DNA of 64,000 nucleotides from Acetobacterium sp965140355 (GTDB lineage: Bacteria; Bacillota; Clostridia; Eubacteriales; Eubacteriaceae), in contig OZ223194.1 of assembly GCA_965140355.1 (NCBI GenBank), forward strand, positions 1,240,001 through 1,304,000, given 5' to 3'. The first letter of the stretch is position 1. Each line of letters starts with the position of its first letter. Positions 43,331-52,408 of the stretch are shown here, piece after piece. Below the pieces are notes generated by a model. That model made no database searches and had not been told where the DNA came from. It worked only from the letters and a program-made list of their open reading frames with translations. A program made the translations under genes and the position numbers.

Positions 43331-44313
43331 CTTTGTCGAACCTCCTCAACAATATCAAAATAAATATCTTTAACCGCACTGGATAATTCTGGATAAGCAC
43401 TGGCATTGGCAAACTCGATGGCTTCAGCAATTTCGGCAATGACTAATTCCTGCAGCTCTTCTAATTCTGATGCGGTAACAATTTCACCATCAAGCAGATA
43501 TTTTTCAATCTGAATCATCGGGTCTTTTTTCATCCAGAAGGCTTGTTCTTCGGTGGGTTTATATTTTCCGGCATCGCCTTCAAAATGACCACGGTGACGG
43601 TAGGTTTTACATTCGATCAGGGTTGGACCTTGACCGCTGCGCGCCCGTTTGACGGCTTCCAAAGCGGTTTCGTAAACGGCGACGACATTATTGCCATCCA
43701 CTGAAATGCCGGGAATATTATAAGCCGCACCACGTTCGGCAATATCTTTAATCGCTTGATGGCGAGATTGGCTCATTGAGATACCGTAACCATTGTTTTC
43801 ACAAACAAAGATAACCGGAAGTTTCCAGATGCTGGCCAGATTCATTGACTCATGGAAGGTGCCCTGATTAGTTGAGGCATCACCAAAGAAGCAAACGCAG
43901 ACTTGATCGGTGCCGCGATATTGAGCACTGAGACCGGCTCCAACGGAGATGTTATGTCCGGCCCCAACAATCCCATTGGCCCCCAATATTCCTTTGGTGG
44001 CATCGGCGATATGCATGGAGCCGCCTTTACCTTTACAATAACCGGTTTCTTTTCCAAAAAGTTCAGCCATCATATATTTGAGATCACCGCCTTTGGCAAT
44101 GATGTGCCCATGGCCACGATGGGTACTCGTGATATAATCACTATCTTTGAGCGCTTGGCAGACACCGGTGGCAACAGCTTCTTCACCTAAATATAAGTGA
44201 ACAAAACCGGGAATTGAACCCTCGGCAAAAAGGTTCATGGCTTTTGTTTCAAATTCCCTGATCCGTTTCATGCGGATGTACATGTCTTTGATAATCGCTT
44301 TATCAAGTTTCAT
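43327..44313 (-). CDS. acoA: acetoin dehydrogenase E1 alpha subunit
   Basis: A 328-residue E1 alpha subunit, first gene of acoABCL. The TPP-binding stretch reads FFGDASTNQGTFHE...ENNGYG. The usual GDG of the TPP motif is GDA here, with the later Asn pair present. HRGHGHIIAKG and GKGGSMH are normal family segments. AAAAGGAG precedes ATG. Transcription probably starts from the sigma-54 promoter at 44370-44387 under AcoR. The operon lets the cell use acetoin, known in Acetobacterium, as acetyl-CoA plus acetaldehyde. Confidence 0.95.
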   Translation of the reverse strand: MKLDKAIIKDMYIRMKRIREFETKAMNLFAEGSIPGFVHLYLGEEAVATGVCQALKDSDYITSTHRGHGHIIAKGGDLKYMMAELFGKETGYCKGKGGSMHIADATKGILGANGIVGAGHNISVGAGLSAQYRGTDQVCVCFFGDASTNQGTFHESMNLASIWKLPVIFVCENNGYGISMSQSRHQAIKDIAERGAAYNIPGISVDGNNVVAVYETALEAVKRARSGQGPTLIECKTYRHRGHFEGDAGKYKPTEEQAFWMKKDPMIQIEKYLLDGEIVTASELEELQELVIAEIAEAIEFANASAYPELSSAVKDIYFDIVEEVRQR

Positions 44314-44369
44314 AAGTTAAATGTTCTCCTTTTTTCAAATTATCCAAAGATTTTAGATGCTTTTACTTA

Positions 44370-44387
44370 TAACAAGAACCATGCCAA
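44370..44387 (-). promoter_or_regulatory. sigma-54 promoter of acoABCL
   Basis: On the minus strand TTGGCATGGTTCTTGTTA fits the -24/-12 form TTGGCAC-N5-TTGCW: GG at -24, correct 10-base gap, but GT in place of GC at -12. It lies 57 bases before the acoA start, and the sigma-54 activator AcoR is encoded next door. Confidence 0.8.
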
Positions 44388-44460
44388 CTTTTAAATTTAT
44401 CGAAAAAATTATTAAGATGGCGAAATGAAAGGATTTCAAACAGGAACTCAAGTATTAATT

Positions 44461-44496
44461 AAAAAAAAGATACGCCAGATTTCTCTAACGTATCTT
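44461..44496 (-). terminator. intrinsic terminator of acoR
   Basis: On the minus strand AAGATACG pairs with CGTATCTT (plus-strand 44489-44496 and 44468-44475), followed by a T-run (44467 down to 44461). Confidence 0.8.
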
Positions 44497-44500
44497 ATAA

Positions 44501-44553
44501 TTGAGAATTGTTTGTCTCAAAAATGCGAAAAATCTCACATTTGAGACGAACAA
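44501..44553. promoter_or_regulatory. candidate upstream activator sites for AcoR
   Basis: TTGAGA-N8-TCTCAA (44501-44520) and TCTCA-N4-TGAGA (44533-44546) are adjacent dyads with the same half site. A wider pair, TTGTTTGTCTCAAAAATG against CATTTGAGACGAACAA, spans 44508-44553. They lie 115-165 bases upstream of the sigma-54 promoter, a normal enhancer distance, and overlap the last codons of acoR. Confidence 0.6.
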
Positions 44554-46496
44554 CGATAATTTTTGATATCGATTTTATATTTTTTTATTTTTCGGTAAAG
44601 TGAAGCCCGGCTGAGGCCCATTATTTCGGCTGAGGCCTCCACACTGCCATGGGTTTGTTTTAATATTTTTTCGAGATTGCTTTTGACCAGATCATCAAGC
44701 GAGGGGTTATGCGTAAGCGGCAGAACGTTGCTGACGGGAGTGTTTTTTTGTTTCGATAAGGGCAGATAATCCTTGGTAATAACGGCTTCGGTGCACAGGT
44801 AAAAAGTTCGTTCAACAAAATTTTGGAGTTCGCGGACATTTCCGGGCCAGTGATGAAATTTAAGGCCTTCGAGAAAATCAGGCGCGAAAGTTTTGGCATG
44901 TTCAGGATATTCGAGGTTGAGACGATCGAGAAAATAGCAAGCCGTCCAGAGAATATCATCGCCACGCACCCGCAGCGGCGGAATATGGAGGTAAATAACA
45001 TTTAAACGGAAATACAAGTCTTCGCGAAAGTTTTTGTTTTGGACTTCTTGTTCGAGATTTCGATTGGTCGCAACAATGATCCGGATGTTTAACTTCCGTT
45101 CGCTTTGGCTGCCAATTCGGGAAACGGAGTAGGTTTCCACAACCCGCAGAAGTTTGGCCTGGATTTCCAATGGGAGTTCACCAATCTCATCCAGAAAAAT
45201 AGTGCCACCTTCGGCCAGTTCAAATTTACCGGGTTTTCCTTCGTTTAAGGCACCGGTGAAGGCACCTTTAACATAACCGAATAATTCGCTTTCAACGAGG
45301 TCTCGGGGCAGACAGGCACAGTTGACAACAATAAAAGGACCGGCAGAAAAGTGACTGGCTTTATGAATGGCATGGGCAAACATTTCTTTGCCCGTGCCAC
45401 TTTCGCCTTCAATGAGAATACATTTTTTAAAGCGGGCCATTTTTTCAGCGGTTTTAATAATAATTTTCATTTCGGCATTTTGGGTGATGATGTCATCAAA
45501 GGTGTAACTGGCAACATTTCCACTAACTCGGTTAACGGCAGTATGAAGGTGTTTGATTTCCCGGATACCAATCGAATAACCTTGGATTTTATCATTTTCC
45601 AGAATTCTGGAAATATTGGCGCTGCAGGGAATTTTTTGATTTCCGATAAAAGCGGTGACATCAGTGTAATAGCGGGTTGATTCTCCGGGATTCCAGGATT
45701 CATCAGAAACATCCATTTTTTTAAAGATGTTGTTAAAACCAATGGCATTAAATTGATCCATATTCAGGTGCAGAACCTTCTGAGCACCATAATTCATCCA
45801 TTGCAGGTTAAGATTTTCATCGGTTACAAAAATGCCATCTTCGGTGCTGTTTAGGGAAGCATTCATGGAGCGGTAGGTATGCGACAAAGCCAGTTCATTT
45901 TCGATGCTGTAAGCCGCGGCAACGACAATTCCCAGGGTGTGGGAATGAAGTTTGCGGCTTTCACCGGACATGTTCAGGCAGCCAATGACTTCCCCTTTAA
46001 CATTATGGATGGTGGTTGCGGAACACGTCCAGGTGTGATGCGAAATGCAGTAATGTTCAGCCCCGACCACATGAACCGGAGCATCCTCATCAAGGGCCAG
46101 ACCAATCGCATTGGTACCGACGGCGTCTGTTGTCCAGACAGTGCCTTTTAGAAATCTTAGTTCCGAAGCACGCATGCTGACGATCTCATCACCGATGGTA
46201 TCCAGCAAGATCCCGTTTTTATCGGTTAGAACTAAGACAAAATGTGACGATAAAACAATCTCATAGAGGTTTTGCATAATCGGTCTGGCAATTTTCAGGA
46301 GCTCCTGATTTTTTTCCAGAATTTGCTCGATTTGAGCCGTGTCAATGGCGGCGCCTTTACCTTCATTGACATCAATGCCTTGCTTTTTACAATATGACCA
46401 GGAATGTTGGATAATCGGGCGGGTATTTTCATCCAAAATGTCGTGATCCAGATAGTTTTTCCAGTTATCGGCAAGTTTTTTTAAATTAGGTTCCAT
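44535..46496 (-). CDS. acoR: AcoR-type sigma-54-dependent activator
   Basis: A 653-residue enhancer-binding protein. A GAF-like sensor region (about 45-200) and a PAS region (about 215-310) precede the AAA+ domain with GESGTGKE and the sigma-54 contact loop GAFTGA. A Fis-type helix-turn-helix (SAEIMGLSRASLYRKIKKY) ends the protein. ATG 46496, with AAAGGA upstream, is preferred to a longer reading that starts 27 codons earlier. It is encoded just upstream of, and on the same strand as, acoABCL and should activate it when acetoin is present. Confidence 0.92.
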   Translation of the reverse strand: MEPNLKKLADNWKNYLDHDILDENTRPIIQHSWSYCKKQGIDVNEGKGAAIDTAQIEQILEKNQELLKIARPIMQNLYEIVLSSHFVLVLTDKNGILLDTIGDEIVSMRASELRFLKGTVWTTDAVGTNAIGLALDEDAPVHVVGAEHYCISHHTWTCSATTIHNVKGEVIGCLNMSGESRKLHSHTLGIVVAAAYSIENELALSHTYRSMNASLNSTEDGIFVTDENLNLQWMNYGAQKVLHLNMDQFNAIGFNNIFKKMDVSDESWNPGESTRYYTDVTAFIGNQKIPCSANISRILENDKIQGYSIGIREIKHLHTAVNRVSGNVASYTFDDIITQNAEMKIIIKTAEKMARFKKCILIEGESGTGKEMFAHAIHKASHFSAGPFIVVNCACLPRDLVESELFGYVKGAFTGALNEGKPGKFELAEGGTIFLDEIGELPLEIQAKLLRVVETYSVSRIGSQSERKLNIRIIVATNRNLEQEVQNKNFREDLYFRLNVIYLHIPPLRVRGDDILWTACYFLDRLNLEYPEHAKTFAPDFLEGLKFHHWPGNVRELQNFVERTFYLCTEAVITKDYLPLSKQKNTPVSNVLPLTHNPSLDDLVKSNLEKILKQTHGSVEASAEIMGLSRASLYRKIKKYKIDIKNYRCSSQM

Positions 46497-46644
46497 GATA
46501 GTGATCCTTTCTAAAAAAAGAATACGGCAATCCAGAAATAGGGGTCGTTCAGATTGATAAATGAACAGAAGTCGCAAAAATCAGATCATCAGCAAAGATC
46601 GATCGTTTGAGAACAGTTGTTTTTCGCAAATATTAATTATTTAC

Positions 46645-46673
46645 ATTATAACGAAATTATGAAATTAAATCAA
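46645..46673 (-). promoter_or_regulatory. sigma-A promoter of acoR
   Basis: On the minus strand TTGATT (46668-46673), 17-base spacer, TATAAT (46645-46650). It would give a leader of about 140 bases before the acoR start. Apart from this and the opposite promoter at 46741, I see nothing else in the 327-base gap. Confidence 0.6.
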
Positions 46674-46740
46674 AAAAATAAAATAGCTGAAAATTGGAGC
46701 CGTTTTTTACAGCGGATGCGAAACAAATGGATGAATCATA

Positions 46741-46769
46741 TTGGCGAAAAATAAGGGGTGTGGTATAGT
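46741..46769 (+). promoter_or_regulatory. sigma-A promoter of the GNAT operon
   Basis: TTGGCG (46741-46746), 17-base spacer, TATAGT (46764-46769), 54 bases before the start codon at 46824. Confidence 0.6.
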
Positions 46770-46823
46770 AATTAAAGGCAACGAATCAGCCGGAATGATT
46801 AAAAAACGATAGTTGAGGAGGAA

Positions 46824-47312
46824 ATGATGGACATCATTATGAGACCGTTAGGTCAAGCAGAATTGAAACAGGCAACCGAAATTTGGAATGTGATTGTCGC
46901 AGAAGCAAACAGTTTTCCCGGCGATGGAATCCTGACGGAAAAAGAAGCGGGGGCAATGTTTGCCCAACAAACAGCAACGATTTGTGCCCTTAACAATGAT
47001 GAGGTTGTTGGTCTTTACATCCTTCATCCCAATAATATTGGAAGGTGCGGGCATATCGCGAATGCTTCATTTGGCGTTAAAACAGAATATCGCGGGCAAG
47101 GTATTGGGCGTTTATTGGTTGAAGATTGTTTAATAAAAAGTAAGCAAAATGCGTTTAAAGGATTGCAATTTAATGCCGTAGTCACGACCAATTACGCGGC
47201 AATTACACTTTATTTAAAACTGGGATTTAAAATCATTGGAACCATTAAAGATGGCTATCGGTTAAACGATGATCGTTATGTGGATACCCTTATTTTTTTG
47301 AAAAGCTGGTAG
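46824..47312 (+). CDS. GNAT-family N-acetyltransferase
   Basis: A 162-residue acetyltransferase. The acetyl-CoA loop is TEYRGQGIGRLLVEDC near residues 90-105. The strand and helix that follow (FNAVVTTNYAAITLYLKLGFKIIGTI) are classic GNAT motif B. The substrate cannot be told; the best-match subgroup includes phosphinothricin and alanine-type acetyltransferases. GAGGAGG precedes ATG. A second, unrelated GNAT gene starts 4 bases after its stop. Confidence 0.88.
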   Translation: MMDIIMRPLGQAELKQATEIWNVIVAEANSFPGDGILTEKEAGAMFAQQTATICALNNDEVVGLYILHPNNIGRCGHIANASFGVKTEYRGQGIGRLLVEDCLIKSKQNAFKGLQFNAVVTTNYAAITLYLKLGFKIIGTIKDGYRLNDDRYVDTLIFLKSW

Positions 47313-47316
47313 ATGA

Positions 47317-47904
47317 ATGGCGATTTCGGGTTTTAACAGAACCGATGAAGACGGAAAGGAGTTGGTGATAATCGAACTATTGGAATTAGAAAAAAAGCGC
47401 TTTAATGAAATTTATAAACTGATGGAAGCGTCGTTTCCCAAAGAAGAACTGCGAACTTATGAGCAGGCCTGGGCACAATTAGAAAAGCCCGATTATCAAA
47501 TATTGGTTTCGAAAAACGAAAGTAATAAAATAAGCGCTTTTATCGCAACCTGGGATTTAGGGTCATTTATTTTTCTCGAACATCTTGCCGTCGATCAGGA
47601 AACACGCGGACAAGGGTTTGGAACAAAACTCATGACAGCTTATTTAGCGGAGGTAAAAAAACCGGTAATTATTGAAGTCGAGGATGAAGAAACCGAAATT
47701 GCTAAAAGGCGGGTTGGCTTTTATCAACGTTTGGGTTTTCACTTGTCCGAATTTGGTTATAATCAACCGATCATGAGAGGGGATGCACACAAAAAAATAC
47801 CGCTTCGTATCATGGCTTTTCCGGAGGTGATTTCCGAGGACTTTTTTGACGTATTTAAAAAACAGGTCTTTACCAAAATATATCGGACATCATCAGTATT
47901 ATAA
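47317..47904 (+). CDS. GNAT-family N-acetyltransferase
   Basis: A 195-residue acetyltransferase with the CoA loop DQETRGQGFGTKLMTAYL and motif B RRVGFYQRLGFHLSEFGY. The ATG used lies 4 bases after the previous stop and depends on coupling. A start at GTG 47365 after AAAGGAG is an alternative and would remove 16 residues without touching the domain. Substrate unknown. Confidence 0.83.
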   Translation: MAISGFNRTDEDGKELVIIELLELEKKRFNEIYKLMEASFPKEELRTYEQAWAQLEKPDYQILVSKNESNKISAFIATWDLGSFIFLEHLAVDQETRGQGFGTKLMTAYLAEVKKPVIIEVEDEETEIAKRRVGFYQRLGFHLSEFGYNQPIMRGDAHKKIPLRIMAFPEVISEDFFDVFKKQVFTKIYRTSSVL

Positions 47905-47952
47905 GCAAAAAAGATGGCGCACCAAGTTTAGTGAACCATCTTTTTTGCTTAT
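47901..47952. terminator. bidirectional terminator
   Basis: Perfect 17-base arms: ATAAGCAAAAAAGATGG (47901-47917) and CCATCTTTTTTGCTTAT (47936-47952). It separates the GNAT genes from the convergent cyclase gene. Confidence 0.9.
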
Positions 47953-47968
47953 GATGAGTTAGCGGTTA

Positions 47969-49390
47969 TCAATGAAGAGTAACCTTGTTTTTGCCATTGC
48001 TTTTTGACTGATAAAGAGCATTATCGGCCCGGCGAATAATCGAATCTTCGGTATCAATATCAATCGCCTGGGTGACACCGATACTAACGGTAACATTAAA
48101 TTCGAGAAGCAGAGGATCGTTGGCGATTTGAGTTCTTAAGGCTTCAAGTTTTTCAGTCGCTTGAACGCCATCCAGATAGATAATACCGCTGAATTCGTCA
48201 CCGCCCCATCGGGTGATCAGATGATTGTTAAGAAATTTTTTGCAAAGGGTCATGACATGTTTTAAGATTTCATCACCCTGCAAATGCCCATGAGTATCAT
48301 TAACGTCTTTAAAATGATCGAGATCCATCAAGAATACCGACCAGGGCTGATCGTTATTTTGAGCGAAAATGGATTTTAAATTTTGATCGAAATCTTTTCG
48401 ATTGGATAGGATTCCCAAGTTATCCAGTAAGGCAATTTTTTTCATTAGGGTATTATGTTTTTTTAAGATTTTCTGGACAATCAAAAGCACCGATGCCAGG
48501 ACTAAAACGACAATAAATAAATCATAATACAATTGTTTATTAAAGGATTGGGCTAACGCCGAGGTGTCTTTTCGAATAATCAGATACCAGTTGAGTTCAT
48601 CGATGTAATGACTAATGATATATTGCTGATTATATAAGTTAGCATTTTTAAAAAAATTAAGGGTATTTGTTTTATCATAGAGCGATGAACCCATCTCGGT
48701 ATAAAGCGCAAGATCGTTGATGTTTTCATTTTCGATTAAGTCGGGATTGGTATGGGCTTGAACCAGGCCATTTTGATCAACCAGAAAGGCTTCCAGATGA
48801 TAGTCATTTTCGAATTTTTTGAGAAGTTCCTGAACATAGGTCATTTCGATACCGACACCGGCGACACCCATTAGATTGCCCTGAGCATCCAATATTTTAC
48901 AATTGATAAAAATGGTCAAACGTTGATGATCGACTTCATCCTGATCGACATCAAGGGCATAAAGTTTATCTTGGTTAATAAAATTATAATACCATTGGTC
49001 GTGTTCATCCTGAGGATTAATCGTTTTGAACAAGCCGTTGTAATGATAATAATCAAGTGATTTTGCGGAAATTAAAAAAACCGAATGATAATTATATTTG
49101 TTGCGAATGCCTTCTAGATAGGCAATAATATCTTGATTTTGCGCCGTTCCTTCTTGTGCAAGCCACTGTTTGACAAAACTGTCGTTAGCCATCGTCAGAC
49201 TCACAAAAATCGGTTTGGTCAGTTCGTTATTGATTTCCGAATAAATATTGGTAGATGTCAGTTTAGAAATATTAAGGACATCATCTTTAATGATTTTACT
49301 ATAAGTTATAAAACTAAAGCACACAATGGCAACGATACCGATCAGTATGATCAGCGAAATGAGTAAGCCGGCTTTATTTCGTTGTTTCAT
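47969..49390 (-). CDS. membrane diguanylate cyclase with Cache sensor
   Basis: A 473-residue protein that makes cyclic di-GMP. Helices near 10-30 and 283-303 bracket an extracytoplasmic double-Cache sensor (about 40-275). The GGDEF domain (about 330-473) has an intact active site, RWGGDEFSG. No RxxD inhibitory site precedes it, so product inhibition may be absent. The Cache domain probably senses a small molecule outside the cell. It lies 104 bases after an EF-hand-like protein gene on the same strand, with a terminator between. Confidence 0.9.
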   Translation of the reverse strand: MKQRNKAGLLISLIILIGIVAIVCFSFITYSKIIKDDVLNISKLTSTNIYSEINNELTKPIFVSLTMANDSFVKQWLAQEGTAQNQDIIAYLEGIRNKYNYHSVFLISAKSLDYYHYNGLFKTINPQDEHDQWYYNFINQDKLYALDVDQDEVDHQRLTIFINCKILDAQGNLMGVAGVGIEMTYVQELLKKFENDYHLEAFLVDQNGLVQAHTNPDLIENENINDLALYTEMGSSLYDKTNTLNFFKNANLYNQQYIISHYIDELNWYLIIRKDTSALAQSFNKQLYYDLFIVVLVLASVLLIVQKILKKHNTLMKKIALLDNLGILSNRKDFDQNLKSIFAQNNDQPWSVFLMDLDHFKDVNDTHGHLQGDEILKHVMTLCKKFLNNHLITRWGGDEFSGIIYLDGVQATEKLEALRTQIANDPLLLEFNVTVSIGVTQAIDIDTEDSIIRRADNALYQSKSNGKNKVTLH

Positions 49391-49434
49391 AGTTACCTCG
49401 TCAGTGACCGTATTTAAAGTCTTTTTTTACCATG

Positions 49435-49473
49435 AAAAAGAGGTTTTGTCAATATTCATTGATAAAACCCCTC
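49435..49473 (-). terminator. terminator after the EF-hand-like gene
   Basis: On the minus strand GAGGGGTTTTATCAA (49473-49459) pairs with TTGACAAAACCTC (49452-49440) with a two-base bulge, followed by CTTTTTC. Confidence 0.6.
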
Positions 49474-49494
49474 AGGCTGTTGGTACTTTTCTTA

Positions 49495-50658
49495 TTAAAT
49501 CGTCAGATCAATATGTTGAATTGTTCCGGCCGACCCGTTTTCATTGAGATAAATTCCGGTTTGTTGCAACTGACCGTTGGTTTGGTTATTTTCACCTTTT
49601 AGGGCAAAACTGGTGTCGACATTGCCGAGGTAAATGGCACCAATACCTTTTTGGCCCAAGGCCATCAAGACGTCTTTACCAGTCGAATCTTTGGACCAGA
49701 TCTGGAGTTTATCATAAATAGCATCATTTTCGTCGATCCAGTTATTGCCATCGGAATCATAAGTGGCTAAATCGGCAAAACCATTGCCGCTTTGCGGTCC
49801 AAATAATTCACTGCCATCATTGATGGTACCGTCATTATTTAAATCAAGGGCCAGAAAGCCACTACCGGGGCCGACAAAGGAAATTTGATCCATGGTGCCA
49901 TTAGCATCAATATCAAAGCTGTATTTTTTATCGGTAACTGAAGCTGTGGCGGTGCCAAAATTAATAACTAAGGGATCAATCATAACCGGTTTGGGACTGG
50001 CCTGAATGTGGAGATCAGATTGAGACATAAACTCCCGACTGAGGTTTAGTTGCAAATCGATATTGATTTCTCGGCCATCGGCGGTTTTTACAGACGCCTG
50101 GGTTTTAAATGCGGTGCTTTGAGATTCATAGTGAGTGACGCTGCGGTTGTATTCAAAGCCTAATCCCGAAGAGCTCTGAAGTGAATTGCCTGAAACCGCA
50201 GTAAGCGCTAACGGGGTATCCGGGATATTTTGGATCGTGCTTGATGCATTAGGATCACTGGTGAGAACCTGAGTATTGGCATTTTGAAGCGCGTTTTTTG
50301 TGCTATAGGCATTTCTAATCGCCAGATTCATGTTTGAGTTGTGTCGAGGAATTGTTTTTGGCATTACGAATCGAATTTTTTTTCCGGTTAAGGCTTCAAT
50401 CATCTGCTGTAATAAAGTAAGTTGTTGTTCTTGCTTGCTGCTTAAAGAGGGCGTATCCTCGCTTGAAGTCGTTGTTATCGGGGTTGTATTTAATTGCAGA
50501 CTTTTTGCTTGTTCAGATAGATCGAGGGTATCCAAACTCTTGACCGTAGTAATGGTATTTCGGCCAGCCCCCCAGACGCGCAGAGATTCTTCGGATTTGG
50601 TTGATTCTTTATAGCTATTTTGGCTTGTCATTGAAACGGTTGAACTTTCGATTTTCAT
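49495..50658 (-). CDS. secreted-type calcium-binding (EF-hand/dockerin-like) repeat protein
   Basis: A 387-residue protein without a clear signal peptide. The N-terminal half is Ser/Thr/Gln-rich and low complexity. The C-terminal half holds three Asp-rich calcium loops: DIDANGTMD, DLNNDGTINDGSELFG and DSDGNNWIDEND. This set is seen in many VCBS/EF-hand-type proteins of unknown role. ATG 50658 follows GGAGGTGG; an earlier start would include that site. It may be a surface or matrix protein. Its position beside a diguanylate cyclase fits, but does not prove, a biofilm link. Confidence 0.72.
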   Translation of the reverse strand: MKIESSTVSMTSQNSYKESTKSEESLRVWGAGRNTITTVKSLDTLDLSEQAKSLQLNTTPITTTSSEDTPSLSSKQEQQLTLLQQMIEALTGKKIRFVMPKTIPRHNSNMNLAIRNAYSTKNALQNANTQVLTSDPNASSTIQNIPDTPLALTAVSGNSLQSSSGLGFEYNRSVTHYESQSTAFKTQASVKTADGREINIDLQLNLSREFMSQSDLHIQASPKPVMIDPLVINFGTATASVTDKKYSFDIDANGTMDQISFVGPGSGFLALDLNNDGTINDGSELFGPQSGNGFADLATYDSDGNNWIDENDAIYDKLQIWSKDSTGKDVLMALGQKGIGAIYLGNVDTSFALKGENNQTNGQLQQTGIYLNENGSAGTIQHIDLTI

Positions 50659-50773
50659 AAATCCACCTCCATGTTTTATGAAATGATTGATTGTGACCAA
50701 AAAAGACACAATCGGTTAACATTATTATCGGCAGATCATAAAAAAAGATAAGTGCTAAGTTAAATAAATCGGA

Positions 50774-52087
50774 TTAACTTTCAGTTCTAAAAATCACGTC
50801 TTTGCCTTCGATAATGAGATTTGTTGTTCGTAAGGCACACATTTTCCCGCACATTGAACAGCTATGCTCTTCCTCGGGTGGGGTGCTCTCGAAATAGGTT
50901 TTGGCTTTTTCACCGTCGATGGCTAATTTAAACATCGTATCCCAATCAATTTGGCGGCGAGCATCGGACATTTTATTATCCCAATCTCGGGCATTGGGGA
51001 TACCTTTGGCAATATCGGCAGCATGGGCGGCAATTTTTGTGGCAATAATTCCATCTTTAACATCATTAATATCGGGCAGACGCAAATGCTCGGCCGGGGT
51101 TACATAACAAAGGAAATCGGCGCCGTTAGCTGCGGAAATAGCGCCACCGATCGCGGCCGTGATATGGTCATAACCGGGGGCGACGTCGGTTACTAAGGGG
51201 CCTAAGACATAAAATGGGGCATTGTGGCAGAGCTTTTTCTGCAAAATCATATTAGCAGCAATTTCATCCATGCTCATATGGCCAGGGCCTTCAACCATCA
51301 CCTGAACATCTTTGGCCCAGGCCCGTTTGGTCAGGTGACCCAACTCAATTAATTCACTAAGTTGAGAAGCGTCGGAACTGTCGTCAAGGCAACCGGGTCT
51401 TAAGGCATCGCCAAGGCTGATCGTAACATCAAATTCTCGCAGAATATCCAGAAAGTCATCATAATATTCATAAAAGGGATTTTCATTGCCAGTCATTTCC
51501 ATCCATGCAAAAAGGAGGGAACCACCGCGGGAGACAATATTTGTCCGGCGCCCATCACGTTTGAAGGTTTCGGCAGCGCGGCGGTTAATTCCGGCATGGA
51601 TGGTCATAAAATCGACACCTTCTTCGGCATGAGCCCGAACGACCCGCATAAAATCTTCGGGGGTGATATCCAGGAGATCTTTTTCTAAATAACCGATGGC
51701 ATCATACATCGGAACGGTGCCAATCATGGCCGGGGACAGTTCAATGAGTTGTTTTCTGAAAGTATTGGTTTTTCCGTAATTGCTTAAATCCATAATCGCT
51801 TCAGCACCGAATTTTAGGGAAAGCTTGACTTTTTCGAGTTCAGTTTCATAATTTTTACAATCGCCGGAGACGCCCAGGTTGACGTTGATTTTAGTTTTTA
51901 GACCCGTCCCGACACCTTCGGCGGATAAGGACTGGTGGTTAATGTTAGCCGGAATGGCGACTTGACCGCAGGCGACTAGATGGATAAGTTTGTTGACATC
52001 TAAATTTTCTTTTTGGGCGACGGTTTTCATGGCCGGCGTGATAATTCCTTTTTTGGCAGCTTCCATTTGAGTTTTGTAATTTTTCAT
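50774..52087 (-). CDS. thiC: phosphomethylpyrimidine synthase ThiC
   Basis: A 437-residue radical-SAM enzyme that turns aminoimidazole ribotide into HMP-phosphate for thiamine synthesis. The C-terminal cluster motif CSMCGKMC (C-x2-C-x4-C with CALR) is present, as are MTIHAGINRRA and MVEGPGHMS. The length is that of the short form without the N-terminal extension. Its leader carries a TPP riboswitch and a terminator, so it is shut down when thiamine pyrophosphate is plentiful. No other thi gene is adjacent. Confidence 0.96.
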   Translation of the reverse strand: MKNYKTQMEAAKKGIITPAMKTVAQKENLDVNKLIHLVACGQVAIPANINHQSLSAEGVGTGLKTKINVNLGVSGDCKNYETELEKVKLSLKFGAEAIMDLSNYGKTNTFRKQLIELSPAMIGTVPMYDAIGYLEKDLLDITPEDFMRVVRAHAEEGVDFMTIHAGINRRAAETFKRDGRRTNIVSRGGSLLFAWMEMTGNENPFYEYYDDFLDILREFDVTISLGDALRPGCLDDSSDASQLSELIELGHLTKRAWAKDVQVMVEGPGHMSMDEIAANMILQKKLCHNAPFYVLGPLVTDVAPGYDHITAAIGGAISAANGADFLCYVTPAEHLRLPDINDVKDGIIATKIAAHAADIAKGIPNARDWDNKMSDARRQIDWDTMFKLAIDGEKAKTYFESTPPEEEHSCSMCGKMCALRTTNLIIEGKDVIFRTES

Positions 52088-52183
52088 GAGGGTTTCCTTT
52101 CCAGTTAGATCAGTGCGGCAAGCTTAAAGTTATTTTGGGTTACGATTAAACGATAGATCGGGTTATTTAGTATTTTTCATAAC

Positions 52184-52219
52184 AAAAAAAGTGCTCTCCT
52201 ATTTATTTAGGAAAGCACT
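52184..52219 (-). terminator. riboswitch-controlled terminator before thiC
   Basis: On the minus strand AGTGCTTTCCTA pairs with TAGGAGAGCACT around AATAAA, followed by seven T. It lies between the TPP aptamer and the thiC start and is the likely expression platform. Confidence 0.85.
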
Positions 52220-52249
52220 GAAAGTACTTGATTAAAAATTAGCCGAAAC

Positions 52250-52331
52250 GCTTAGCTTCCCTACGTTAGTATTAACTAACAGGTTCAAAGGGTCAGGTTT
52301 TAACCTTCTCAACTAATAAGTCCCCCCGCAA
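52250..52331 (-). ncRNA. TPP riboswitch
   Basis: Read on the minus strand, GCGGGGGGACTT (52329 downward), TTGAGAAGG, CCTGACCCTTTGAACCTG, the P5 arm TAGTTAATACTAACG and GTAGGGAAGC (ending about 52254) appear in the order of the THI-box aptamer. It lies 160-240 bases before thiC. Confidence 0.93.
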
Positions 52332-52351
52332 ATCAATATTTAATTGTCAGT

Positions 52352-52379
52352 ATTATACCATGTCAAATCAAAATGTCAA
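52352..52379 (-). promoter_or_regulatory. sigma-A promoter of thiC
   Basis: On the minus strand TTGACA (52374-52379), 16-base spacer, TATAAT (52352-52357). The start would fall about 10-15 bases before the riboswitch. Confidence 0.8.
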
Positions 52380-52408
52380 GGTGAAAGAAGGGCGTTTTTA
52401 GTAAAAGT

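Noticed and set aside
6546..44522. Shared 10-mer TGTCTCAAAA before the ABC genes (6546) and in the AcoR site (44513)
   Set aside because: The two promoters have different regulators and sigma factors; a 10-mer of this composition can recur by chance.
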